Source: Roseovarius sp. M141
GTDB lineage: Bacteria > Pseudomonadota > Alphaproteobacteria > Rhodobacterales > Rhodobacteraceae
Assembly (NCBI RefSeq): GCF_024355225.1
Contig: NZ_VCNH01000008.1
Location: 3,610,461-3,674,460, forward strand
Direction: 5' to 3'
Length of the DNA: 64,000 bases
Shown: positions 17,278 to 25,459 of the stretch, in pieces
Layout of the letters: each line of letters starts with the position of its first letter
Position numbering within the stretch: the first letter of the stretch is position 1
Position numbers and translations under genes: made by a program
The notes under the pieces: generated by a model
What the model saw: only the letters and a program-made list of their open reading frames with translations
Told to the model about the DNA's origin: nothing
Databases searched by the model: none

Positions 17278-17967
17278 TCAGTAGCGCGTCGTCATGCGGT
17301 GGCCGGGCCGATAAGTCAGTTTTACATAGGTGATCGCCCGCCCTTCCCACCATGTGGACCGCTCGATCGTGAAAACCGGGTCGCCGACTTTGCTGGCCAG
17401 ATAGCCAGCCATTGGCGGGTCTGCCAAACCCGCTGAAAAGCTGATCTCGGCATCCGAGAACGGAATGGTCGAAACCAGCCATTCGTTCGGACCTGTTTGC
17501 GAAAAATCAGCGTCTTGCGCCTGTGGAAGCGCGGTCAGATTGATCCACCTGTCTTCGTGCTGATACGGGTCGCCATCCGCGTAATGCATGCAGATCAGAT
17601 GCAGCCCCTTGCTCCCTGCCGGGAGCTTGAGCCGCGCACGCAGCCAGTCTGGCGCCTCCTGCACCGTGCATTTGGCAAGGGAATAGCGGTATTCGGCGCC
17701 CTTGTCCTCAATCTCGCTGCGCACCAGCGGGATGTCGAACCGCGCCTGCCGGATCGGACTGGCCCGCACGCGTGTACCGGCCTTGCGGCGGCGTTCGATA
17801 ATGCCATCATCGGCCAGTTCGCGCATCGCGCGGTTCACCGTCGCCCGGGCGCAGCCATAGATCCCGGCCAACTCGATCTCATTGGGAACAAGGCTGCCGG
17901 GGCCCCAATCGCCCTTGGTGATCCTGGACAGGATGTCGGATTTTACATCCTTGTAGGTGGCTTTCAT
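17278..17967 (-). CDS. GntR/HutC-family transcriptional regulator with UTRA domain
   Basis: 229 residues. Residues 1-75 form the GntR winged helix (PNEIELAGIYGCARATVNRAMRELADDGIIERRRKAGTRV region), the rest a UTRA effector domain including LHLICMHYADGDPYQHEDRW and the closing ITYVKLTYRPGHRMTTRY, very like the histidine-utilisation repressor HutC, which binds urocanate. Start at 17967 (MKATYKD). No hut genes are near, so it is either an orphan or a homologue serving another pathway. It lies between the metal ATPase and the broken ZIP gene, in the same direction. Confidence 0.8.
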   Translation of the reverse strand: MKATYKDVKSDILSRITKGDWGPGSLVPNEIELAGIYGCARATVNRAMRELADDGIIERRRKAGTRVRASPIRQARFDIPLVRSEIEDKGAEYRYSLAKCTVQEAPDWLRARLKLPAGSKGLHLICMHYADGDPYQHEDRWINLTALPQAQDADFSQTGPNEWLVSTIPFSDAEISFSAGLADPPMAGYLASKVGDPVFTIERSTWWEGRAITYVKLTYRPGHRMTTRY

Positions 17968-18049
17968 GATCACGCCTTCATTAAGACTGCATTTATTCAC
18001 TTATAGCCTGTATTTAATGCCGAACCAAGACTGCCAGACGCATCTGTCG

Positions 18050-18595
18050 CTAGCTGGGAAAAAGCATCAAGACAAGACCGATGGCGAGGCCAAGCGTCAC
18101 CCGATTCTGATGCCCGCTACGATGGGTCTCGGAGATGATTTCGTGACTGATCACGTAGAGCATCGCACCAGCCGCGAATGCGAGTCCCCAAGGAAGGAGC
18201 AGCTGCGACAGGAAGATAACGCCGGCCCCAATGAGGCCCCCGATCGGCTCAACCAGACCGGTCAGCGCGGCTATACCCCAGGCGCGGAATTTCGGATAGC
18301 CCTCGCCAAGTAACGAGACAGCCACGGCAAGACCTTCGGGGAAGTTGTGGATGGTGATCGCGATGATGAAGAACCAAACGCGCCTTAGCGATGCAGCCTC
18401 CGGCCCCTCGCGCCCTGACGTAAAGTGTTCGTGTGGCAGGCGCTCGCTCATAAGCGCAACCGCGCCCATCCCGGTGTGATCCGCAAGCCCGAACGCCGCG
18501 CGGAAGGTTGGTTCGCTCTGTTTGGTGCGGGCGCTGCGAGAATTCTTCTCGCGCAGCCCCCGTATAAAAACGAGTGTGGCAATTCCCGCCGACGC
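18050..18595 (-). pseudogene. ZIP-family metal transporter, N-terminal part damaged
   Basis: Residues encoded by 18469 down to 18050 are a convincing ZIP C-terminal half: AITIHNFPEGLAVAVSL (helix IV metal site) and GLVEPIGGLIGAG (helix V), then the final helices. Upstream the same frame stays open to about 18595 and reads like a short first membrane helix plus loop, but it begins at a stop codon without any start, and two helices of the normal ~260-residue protein are missing. So an internal deletion has probably inactivated it; a start at the ATG at 18469 would give only 139 residues. ZIP proteins import Zn2+ and related metals. Confidence 0.65.
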
Positions 18596-18763
18596 TCAGC
18601 GAAGCCCCTGTAAGATCGTCAGATGCAATTTGAAATACCTGCTTGTAATTCCAAGCTCAGACCGCTCCTCCATCCACTAGAGGTTGAAGACATTTATTCA
18701 AGAAAACCAGTGTGTAACGGTTCTGTCAGTAGCACGCAGCCCTTGCAGCGCAGCCCACCAAAA

Positions 18764-18779
18764 TCTACATAGACTATAG
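18764..18779 (+). promoter_or_regulatory. MerR-type dyad before the merR-like gene
   Basis: CTACATAGACTATAG lies just upstream of the MerR gene and is similar to the dyad in the metal ATPase promoter (17140-17156). It is the probable autoregulatory site. Assignment is by position and similarity of half-sites. Confidence 0.5.
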
Positions 18780-18796
18780 GTATTATGGAGATTTCT

Positions 18797-19225
18797 ATGC
18801 TGACGATCGGCAATTTGGGGAAGAAAACTGGCACAAAGGTACAGACAATTCGTTACTATGAGCAAATCGGCCTCATGCCAGAGCCAGGCAGGACAGAGGG
18901 CGGCCAGCGACGTTATGGAGATACCGAACTGGACCGCCTATCTTTCATTCGCCACGGGCGTCAGCTGGGCTTTCCGCTCGACGCCATAAGAGAACTTCTG
19001 GATCTTGGGGACCATCCGAACCGCCCATGCCACGAGGCAGACTCGATTGCCCGGCGACAACTCAAGCAGGTGGAGCAGCGGATCGCCCGGCTTGACGCCC
19101 TGCGCACTGAATTGAAGCGAATGGTTCAAGAGTGCAGCGGCGGCAGATCATCAGATTGCCGGGTGCTCGAAGTGCTCCGGGACCATTCCGAATGCCTGAC
19201 GGACCATGAGAGGATCGGCGCCTGA
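18797..19225 (+). CDS. MerR-family heavy-metal responsive regulator
   Basis: 142 residues. Start at 18797 has GGAG seven bases upstream, better than the ATG at 18785. N-terminal MerR helix-turn-helix (TIGNLGKKTG, QTIRYYEQIGLMP, QRRYG), a long coiled dimerisation helix, and a metal site formed by Cys in PCHEAD near residue 76 plus ECSGGRSSDC near residues 113-121 (Cys-x7-Cys). This pattern fits Zn/Cd/Pb sensors such as ZntR, CadR or PbrR. The target is probably the P-type ATPase 1.7 kb away, whose promoter carries a related dyad; these genes are no longer adjacent. Confidence 0.85.
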   Translation: MLTIGNLGKKTGTKVQTIRYYEQIGLMPEPGRTEGGQRRYGDTELDRLSFIRHGRQLGFPLDAIRELLDLGDHPNRPCHEADSIARRQLKQVEQRIARLDALRTELKRMVQECSGGRSSDCRVLEVLRDHSECLTDHERIGA

Positions 19226-19435
19226 GATTTCACTGCGAGAACCTCAGGCACCGCAGGTCGGATAGCTCAATCGGGTTGGTTGGTTCAACAAGAACAGGCT
19301 TGGGGCATGAGCGGGAAAGCCGAACCGCGGAGGGCGAGCTGTGCCAGAACTTAGCAACTGGCATCTGGGAAAAGGCACCTAAGAAAACCACTGGAAACTC
19401 TCGCCCCTTCAGCCTGAGGCGCGGATTAGCTGAAT

Positions 19436-19975
19436 ATGCGATATCATCGGGCTCTAGGTTATGCCGACAAGATCGCGGCGCAGTGGGGAATTAACCATCT
19501 TATTGCTTGGGTCGAAACCCTGCGCCAAGAAGGAATGCAGATCGAAGTAACAATTATCGGCGACAAGATTGCCGGTGCCGCCACGCCTGAAGCCAACAAG
19601 ATCTTCCGCAAGGAAATCGCCGACGCGCTGGAGCGTATCGGCGCCCGCCGCCTTGCCAACGCCGCGTGGTACTCCAACAATCTGGCCGCAGGAAAACGTC
19701 TGATTGTCCGACTTCACGCCCAAGAGGTGCGCGGTAGCGCGCTTCAATTTGGCAAGGCAATCAACGTCGAGCGCGTCGACCAGTTCATATTCGCGGCAGG
19801 AAAGCGGTCAACCTCGGGACTTGATCGTTACTCACGACCTGCACCTGCCGAAGCTCATCATCGGCACCCGCTTCGTGCTGCGCGATTGCCTGGTGGAGTG
19901 GATCGCCCTGCCCACGGATCGCGAGGCTTGCTCCGCATACGTGGGCAGGTCGGCAGACACCCGGATGATCTAGAA
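19436..19975 (+). pseudogene. Glycosyltransferase-like fragment followed by unrelated coding scrap
   Basis: From 19436 to about 19790 the frame encodes a plausible interior part of a family-4-like glycosyltransferase (VTIIGDKIAGAATPEAN, then LIVRLHAQEVRGSAL). The protein has no proper start and ends abruptly. In another frame, 19800-19973 encodes DLIVTHDLHLPKLI, which recalls a histidine-phosphatase tail but is too short to name. Both look like leftovers of recombined genes. The stretch 19226-19435 before it holds nothing I can identify. Confidence 0.45.
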
Positions 19976-20243
19976 CGCCACATGGAATCCATCCGGCCAT
20001 GTGAAGGTTGGTGTCACATCGCCTGTCCGAAAATAACAGCCAAGCTGCTGAGGTCCAAATTGGTCTGCATCAGCAATTTTCTCGGCGTCATACGTCCAGC
20101 GAAACCTTGTGGAACGGTTCTTTTGCCGGACCTCAGGACATGCGCAGGCTGACAATCAGGTAGGAAAAACTGAACCGCAACTTCCTGTCAATGGTCCATA
20201 ACTTCGAAATCAGATGTTGGGTCAATTGCGTCCAGACCCTGGG

Positions 20244-21014
20244 TTACTGGCGTCTGACTGCCAGCCAGCGTTTCCATTCCGGCCGCCCGCCCGAAAATGC
20301 GTTCAGATCCACGTTACCATTGATACCCGGCACGGTGCCGGTGCCGGTATATTGCCAAAAGCTCCAGTGCTGGCTCGGATAGACCTCGCGCGGGTGTTTC
20401 GCGGTCGAGCGGAGCCAGAACTCTTCGCTTTGCATCTGTCGCATTTGGTTCTCGCGATAGAATTCGGGCGTCGTATAGATAATCGGGCGCTGCCCGTAAT
20501 GGCGTTCCAGCATGTCGAGAAAAACCTTCGCCTCGCGTCGAACGATTTCACTAGGGGGCCGCTTGCGACAGGTGGGCGAGAATGGGTTCCACTCCATGTC
20601 CAGTATCGGTGGCAGAGCTCCTGCTTCACGCGGGACATTGCGGACAAACCAGCGAGCCTGATCTGCGGCAGAGGTACAGAAATAAAAGAAGTGATATGCG
20701 CCGCGAGGAATGGACACACTGCGCGCGCCACGCCAATGATCGCCAAATCGCGGATCAAGCATGTCGCCGCCCTCGGTCGCTTTGATAAAGGCGAACTGTA
20801 CGCCTGCGTCACGCGCCGCCTGCCAATTGACGCTGTCCTGAAACCGCGCAACATCGATGCCGTGAATATCGTACCGGTGCGGCGCGTGGCCATGCTGCCA
20901 CTCGACAGGCGCCCGTTCGCCAAATCCACTTGTGCCGCCACCGTTGTCGAGCGGGGGTGCTGACGCGCAGGCGGCAAGCATCAAGAAGGTGAGAAACAGA
21001 AAAGGGCGGGTCAT
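20244..21014 (-). CDS. GH25 family lysozyme (N-acetylmuramidase), lipoprotein
   Basis: 256 residues. Lipoprotein signal at the N-terminus with lipobox LAAC near residue 17. The catalytic module is GH25: HGIDVARFQDSVNW at its start, FAFIKATEGGDMLDPRF, GAYHFFYF, the catalytic pair in PPILDMEWNP (Asp and Glu), and WSFWQYTGTGTVPGINGNVDLNAF at the end. It would hydrolyse the glycan of peptidoglycan from the outer or periplasmic membrane face. Start at 21014 (MTRPF) fits the signal; the frame opens eight codons earlier. Alone between decayed glycosyltransferase fragments. Confidence 0.88.
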   Translation of the reverse strand: MTRPFLFLTFLMLAACASAPPLDNGGGTSGFGERAPVEWQHGHAPHRYDIHGIDVARFQDSVNWQAARDAGVQFAFIKATEGGDMLDPRFGDHWRGARSVSIPRGAYHFFYFCTSAADQARWFVRNVPREAGALPPILDMEWNPFSPTCRKRPPSEIVRREAKVFLDMLERHYGQRPIIYTTPEFYRENQMRQMQSEEFWLRSTAKHPREVYPSQHWSFWQYTGTGTVPGINGNVDLNAFSGGRPEWKRWLAVRRQ

Positions 21015-21458
21015 CGGCGCGGCTCCTGCGGGGGACATATCTAATATGCAGGGAAACGCGCCGGGGCGCCACTAGGATATCTGCCGCCTACGCCTCTGAC
21101 TGGCGCCGCGTCGCAGCATTCGCACTGCTGCCAGTCGTCCTGTGTGCAGCATTATTGCTGGTCGATAGCGGCAGTCCCGGAAAAAGTGAGCGTTTGCATC
21201 GAAAACTAGCAAGAGCGGATCGCGAATGTTCGTATTATGTGCCGGATCGTGGGTCGTCATTTTTGACGGCAGCTATCAGCACAGGGAGATGGGCATCAGC
21301 GCACAGTCAGATTCGCCCGGCGGTCCACTCCCGAAACTTTGACGCACAGGCGCCCCCTTTGCCATAGTGAACTCCCTGACGCAGAGTACCGGCTATCTCG
21401 GATTTAGGGAACAATATTCGAGTGACCCATGCAGCCAGTATGACCATGCACGTCGCTG
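21015..21458. other. Intergenic stretch with no supported gene
   Basis: A plus-strand frame ending at 21367 encodes a hydrophobic run (AAFALLPVVLCAALLLV) followed by a polar tail, as a small membrane protein might, but I find no start codon with a ribosome site. Nothing else is recognisable. Confidence 0.4.
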
Positions 21459-21764
21459 TCAGGACAGGATGAAGAACACCTTTCGCACAGTCGTAAGGTT
21501 CTCCCAGATGCCGTCAAAACCTGCCGCCACGACAAAGCTGTCCCCCGCGCCGAACTCGCGCGCCTGACCAGAGCTATCCGTCAGGCGCACATCGCCATCC
21601 AGGATATGGCACAATTCGTCATAGTCGCATTTGCACCGCTCCTTGTGCGGGCCGGCCTGCCAGATGCCCGCTATTGCGCCTTTTCCCGTGTTTTCAAAAT
21701 GACGCCAGCTGCGGCTTTCATACCTTTCAGGACTTGCCCCGGAGAGCACGGACGAAATTGCCAC
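21459..21764 (-). CDS. Cupin-domain protein
   Basis: 101 residues, a single cupin barrel of the ureidoglycine-aminohydrolase/EutQ-like (DUF861) type. Motif one is around YDELCHILDGDVRLTD and motif two GDSFVVAAGFDGIWE. Metal ligands are only partly kept (His in CHILDG, Glu in YDEL), so enzymatic activity is uncertain; these small cupins often have no known substrate. Its start codon touches the glycosyltransferase fragment on the other strand, so the local arrangement may be the product of rearrangement. Confidence 0.7.
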   Translation of the reverse strand: MAISSVLSGASPERYESRSWRHFENTGKGAIAGIWQAGPHKERCKCDYDELCHILDGDVRLTDSSGQAREFGAGDSFVVAAGFDGIWENLTTVRKVFFILS

Positions 21765-21767
21765 CTT

Positions 21768-22360
21768 TAACGAAGCATATGAAGGCGCGACCAGCAGCGT
21801 TCATCGCCGCTACAACAACTTTCGGAAGAAACGCGGCCTGCCCGCTCTGCCGCCTCCGATCTTTCTTGAGCCGTCACCGATGCTGAACCTGATGCTGGCC
21901 CCTCGTGCCATACGCTACCGCCGCGAGGTGCCGCTGCCGCAGGACAGATTTGTCTTTCTCGAAGGATGCGTGCGCACCGAAAGCCAGTTCGAGCTGCCAC
22001 GCCTTCCGGTGAGCGAAGGTCCCATGGTCTATGTCAGCTTCGGATCTCTCGGGGCGGTTGATACGCAGATGATCAAACGGATGATCGCCGTGTTCGAAAC
22101 AATCGAAGCGCGATTCCTGGTCAATGTCGGCGCCATGATCGAGGCGTATGACCGCGTACCGGACAATGTGTATCTGGGCAGCTGGTTCCCCCAGCCTTCG
22201 GTGATCGGGCAGGCTGCGCTGGTCATCCATCACGGCGGCAACAACAGTTTCTGCGAAGCGCTCTATCACGGGGTGCCGTCGCTGGTGATGCCGTATTGCT
22301 GGGACGGCCACGACAACGCGCAGCGCGCGCAGGCCGCGCGCGTCGGCAACCCCAGCACGG
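21768..22360 (+). pseudogene. UDP-glycosyltransferase (GT1) fragment, both ends lost
   Basis: About 195 codons encode the C-terminal nucleotide-binding half of a GT1 enzyme: VYVSFGSLGAVD near the middle, GSWFPQPSVI, and the donor-site motif HHGGNNSFCEALYHGVP ending in WDGHDNAQRA. There is no start codon context upstream (the coding signal starts inside the region opposite the cupin start) and downstream it stops at the junction with the PepSY-flavodoxin gene near 22360. So this is an insertion or deletion scar rather than a working gene. Confidence 0.65.
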
Positions 22361-22361
22361 C

Positions 22362-23606
22362 TAGAGGCATGTCGGGGGCGTTTGGCAAAGCTGCCAGCCG
22401 GTCAAGGAATCCTTTGGCCGAGGCAGGCGCAGTGCCCTCGCCATAAGTGGCAGCTAGCACGATTACCCGCTCGGCGCAGCTATATCGGTGCGGTGCAAAT
22501 TGCGACATCGGAGCGGCGTAAACCTTATGTCCCGCCCGCGTCAATGCATCATGCAGTGTCGCAGCAAAGCCCCATGTGCTACCCCCTTCGCTGCCAACCA
22601 GCAGGATCGTGTCGGACTGTCCTGCCGCGACATTGCCTGTGATCCGGGGCCTCGCGCGGCGGGCTTGCACCCAGAGGATGACGCCAGTCACAGCCATGAA
22701 CGGCGCACCAAGTGCCATCAGCCCGAGGATGACCCCCAACCAGGCCATGCCTTGTCCCGTGTGCAACATGTATATCGTCTCGTTGAAGCGTTGCCATGTG
22801 CCTGCATCGGCCCAGATCAACATCTCCCCTGTTCCCTGATCGAGATATCCCTCGCCCGTGTTTGTTTTCAGCATGAACACATCGGTGGGGTCGTCGGGAT
22901 AGGGAAAGGTCAATTCGCGCAAGGAGTCTACCGGCGTATCGCGCAGCAAAGCCATCGTGCCGGGGGCGGCGCCGGTCTGGCCACTGACTTCGGAGGGAAA
23001 CGCAGGGGTGCTGCCCTGTGGGAGCAGATCAAAAGTGCTGGCGGTCATAAACAGCGCGGTGGCTGAAGATAGAAGAAGCCCGACGACTGTCACCCGTGCA
23101 ACTTCGACATGCAGCCGTTCCATCAGTGGACCACGCAGACGTGAGAAGAAACGCCGCCACCCCCCTGTCCGCCGTGCTGTCAGCATCAGACCCGAGATCG
23201 ACAGCACCAGAAGCGAAGCCGCCCCCGCCGCGGCGGCCAACCGCCCTGCGTCGTCCAGAAACAGCGAACGGTGCAAGTTGGTCATCCAGCGTTGAAAGGC
23301 AGATGGTTCGTAATCCGCGACACCAACACCTGTCGCGGGGTCGATAATCAGTGCACCGGGTTGTCCAGCGTCAAAATAAAATGCGGTTATCCGCCCGGAT
23401 GGTGCGCGGCGGATCTGTTCAACGCCAGGGTAAGCGATGGCAATGCGATCCGCCAATGTGGCGACGGTCAGGCTCCGGTCAGGTTGTGCGGGGGCCTGCA
23501 CAGCCTCCAGTGCGGGAAGAACGCTCAGCACCGCCCCGCTGAGCGTCATGGCGACGATCAGCAGAGCCGCGATCAGGCCGGGAAATTTGTGCAGGGCGCG
23601 CAGCAT
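22362..23606 (-). pseudogene. PepSY-TM / flavodoxin-type reductase, 3' end lost
   Basis: The gene starts at 23606 and encodes about 415 good residues: a PepSY_TM region (FPGLIAALLIVAMTLSGAVLS, WMTNLHRSLFL, further helices to ~330) followed by a flavodoxin-like domain (ILLVGSEGGSTWGFA FMN loop, then VIVLAATYGEGTAP). Full-length relatives continue with NADPH/FAD reductase domains; here the homology ends at PLAVLGL, where the glycosyltransferase fragment of the other strand begins, and the frame stops at 22266 after 30 foreign codons. It probably once reduced an imported metal complex or a membrane partner, together with the DUF2271 and PepSY proteins upstream. Confidence 0.7.
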
Positions 23607-23628
23607 GGCAAGGCTCCTTTGGTACGGA

Positions 23629-24093
23629 TTACATGTCGAAGGTGAAATCGCGGATGTAGCGGCGACCGCTTGTCGGCTTGCCCGCGCCCGTTGTGGTCAG
23701 CGGCACGACCACTTCGGACGGGCTGTCGCGCATGTCTTCTACCGAGGCGTCGATATGCAACTCATAGCCTGCGTCAAACAGCGTATCCGCAAGATCGAGT
23801 GTGATTTTCAGCTCTCGCCCTGCTCCAACGCTGGCACCGGTGATACCGTTGATCTCTGCTGTGTTACCGCCTGTCGCACGATACCAGTCGCTCAGATGTT
23901 CGTAGTATTTCGACTTGCCACCCGCCATCCAAAGGCTGCCCATATAGGTGCCATTTGCATCAGTGACATAAAGCGCAAGGTAAGCGCCATCGCCGCCATA
24001 CTGATTCATGTTGGCAGTCAGGGTGACGGGGCGGGCAAGCGCCGGACCTGTAAGAGCGGTCGTCAGCGCCAAGGCAGACAGAAGGGTTTTCAT
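23629..24093 (-). CDS. DUF2271 periplasmic protein
   Basis: 154 residues with a signal peptide (cleavage near ALARPV). The body is an all-beta domain of the DUF2271 type: ANMNQYGGDGAYLALYVTDANGTYMGSLWMAGG and a later ITLDLADTLFDAGYELHIDASVED. It is 22 bases upstream of the PepSY-flavodoxin gene and follows the usual order in which a two-component system, a small PepSY protein, DUF2271 and a PepSY_TM reductase cluster. Its biochemical role is unknown; carriage of a cofactor or metal in the periplasm is a guess. Confidence 0.78.
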   Translation of the reverse strand: MKTLLSALALTTALTGPALARPVTLTANMNQYGGDGAYLALYVTDANGTYMGSLWMAGGKSKYYEHLSDWYRATGGNTAEINGITGASVGAGRELKITLDLADTLFDAGYELHIDASVEDMRDSPSEVVVPLTTTGAGKPTSGRRYIRDFTFDM

Positions 24094-24208
24094 TGGGAGT
24101 CTCCATTGCGGGTTGCGTTCGGTTTCTTGTGTTGGATCAAGCTGATGCTTTCCTGACGCAACGCACGTTAATGCTTCAGCTTGGCGTCAGGTTGGCCCTA
24201 AAAAGAAA

Positions 24209-24240
24209 AACCCCGCCGCGCTTGGGGTGGCGGCGGGGTT
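24209..24240 (-). terminator. Rho-independent terminator of the small PepSY gene
   Basis: AACCCCGCCGC (24209-24219) pairs perfectly with GCGGCGGGGTT (24230-24240). On the minus strand the 11-bp stem is followed by TTTTCTTTTT-like sequence (complement of 24200-24210), a textbook terminator 25 bases after the stop of the gene at 24265-24654. Confidence 0.85.
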
Positions 24241-24264
24241 GGTCAGCATTGCGTTTTGCAAAAG

Positions 24265-24654
24265 CTATTGCTGAACAACGGGCGCTGTGCCGGGCGTGAA
24301 CAACCCGTTTGCAGGTGGCTCGACAGTTCCGGTCGGAGCGGCGTTGTTGCGTTGACCGTAATCATCGTCGTCGTCGTCGTCATCTTCATATTCAAACTCG
24401 ACGATTGCCAATGTCGCAGGATCAACCTTCACCTCGATTTCGCGACCGCTCGCATCGCGGCCTTTGATTTCATAGCAACCGTCATCGGTTTTGATCCGGC
24501 GCACGGCCCATCCTTGGGCTTCGGCCATTTGCTGCACCGCCTCGCGCGGTTGCCAATCCGCCATCGGCACGCGACAATCATCGTCATCGGCAAGGGCGAC
24601 ACCTGTCGCACCAAGGCCCAGAAGTAGAGTTGTGGCGATCAGATATTTCTTCAT
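24265..24654 (-). CDS. Small secreted PepSY-domain protein with Asp-rich tail
   Basis: 129 residues. Signal peptide (LLLGLGATGVALA), then a PepSY domain (DWQPREAVQQMAEAQGW, then DDGCYEIKGRDASGREIEVKVDPATL), typical of the periplasmic PepSY_2 type. The tail has a run of eight consecutive Asp next to Glu-Tyr-Glu (about residues 90-100) and a Pro-rich end. The acidic run could bind cations. It is divergent from the response-regulator gene and has its own terminator, so the two-component system next door likely controls it. Confidence 0.8.
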   Translation of the reverse strand: MKKYLIATTLLLGLGATGVALADDDDCRVPMADWQPREAVQQMAEAQGWAVRRIKTDDGCYEIKGRDASGREIEVKVDPATLAIVEFEYEDDDDDDDDYGQRNNAAPTGTVEPPANGLFTPGTAPVVQQ

Positions 24655-24799
24655 TGTTCCATCTCCTGAAACCTGAGTTGATGACCCTTTGTCGCGCACT
24701 GACCTGACGCGTACCTGAAGTGGGCCAGCTTTGTGCTTCAGGTGCACGTCAGTTTTGTCGGTGATAGAGGGCTCACAAACGGAACAGGAAAAGACGGAT

Positions 24800-25459
24800 A
24801 TGCGTGTGCTGCTGATCGAGGATGATACGGTGTTGGGTGCTGCGGTGCGCGACCAGATTGCCGCTGACGGGCATTCCATCGACTGGGCCACGCGGCTGGA
24901 TGCAGCAAGCGAGTATCTGGATGTCGCCGCCTATGACCTGATCCTTCTTGATCTGATGCTGCCTGACGGGCGCGGTCAGCCGTTTTTGCGCGCGCTTCGC
25001 AAACGGGGCGATGTGACGCCAGTGATCATCCTGACCGCACTCGACCAGATCAGCGACCGGATTGAGGGACTGAACGCAGGGGCCGACGATTACATGATCA
25101 AACCCTTCGATCTGTCCGAGCTATCGGCACGGGTTGGCGCGGTTGCGAGGCGCTATTCCGGCAACCCGAACCCGTTGGTCACTCTGGGCGATCTGGAGAT
25201 CGACCTTGCTGCGCGGTCTGTCTGTCGTGGTGGGAAGCCGGTGGCGTTGACAGCCCGCGAATGGGTACTGTTCGAGGCTTTCGTGCAGCGTCCCGGACAG
25301 CTTTTATCAAAGGCGCAACTGGAAGAGCGGCTCTATTCTTTTAGCACCGAAATCGAAAGCAACACGATTGAGGTTCATGTTAGCCATCTGCGCAAGAAAT
25401 TGGGGCGCGCGCGGATCGAAACGGTACGCGGCCTGGGCTATCGGCTGGGTGCCCCATGA
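24800..25459 (+). CDS. OmpR/PmrA-type response regulator
   Basis: 219 residues, start at 24800 after a purine-rich leader (GGAAAAGACGG). Receiver domain: acidic pair EDD at 7-9, phosphorylated Asp in YDLILLDLMLPDGRG near residue 51, Thr in IILTAL and Lys in DDYMIKPFDL. The C-terminal OmpR winged helix ends with VHVSHLRKKLG and VRGLGYRLGAP. It overlaps the sensor gene by four bases (ATGA at 25456). Being divergent from the small PepSY gene, it probably regulates that gene and the DUF2271-PepSY_TM set, as in similar clusters. Confidence 0.9.
   Translation: MRVLLIEDDTVLGAAVRDQIAADGHSIDWATRLDAASEYLDVAAYDLILLDLMLPDGRGQPFLRALRKRGDVTPVIILTALDQISDRIEGLNAGADDYMIKPFDLSELSARVGAVARRYSGNPNPLVTLGDLEIDLAARSVCRGGKPVALTAREWVLFEAFVQRPGQLLSKAQLEERLYSFSTEIESNTIEVHVSHLRKKLGRARIETVRGLGYRLGAP

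Noticed and set aside
19226..19435. Small plus-strand frame after the MerR gene
   Set aside because: No ribosome site, no similarity, and amino-acid composition as in random GC-rich DNA.
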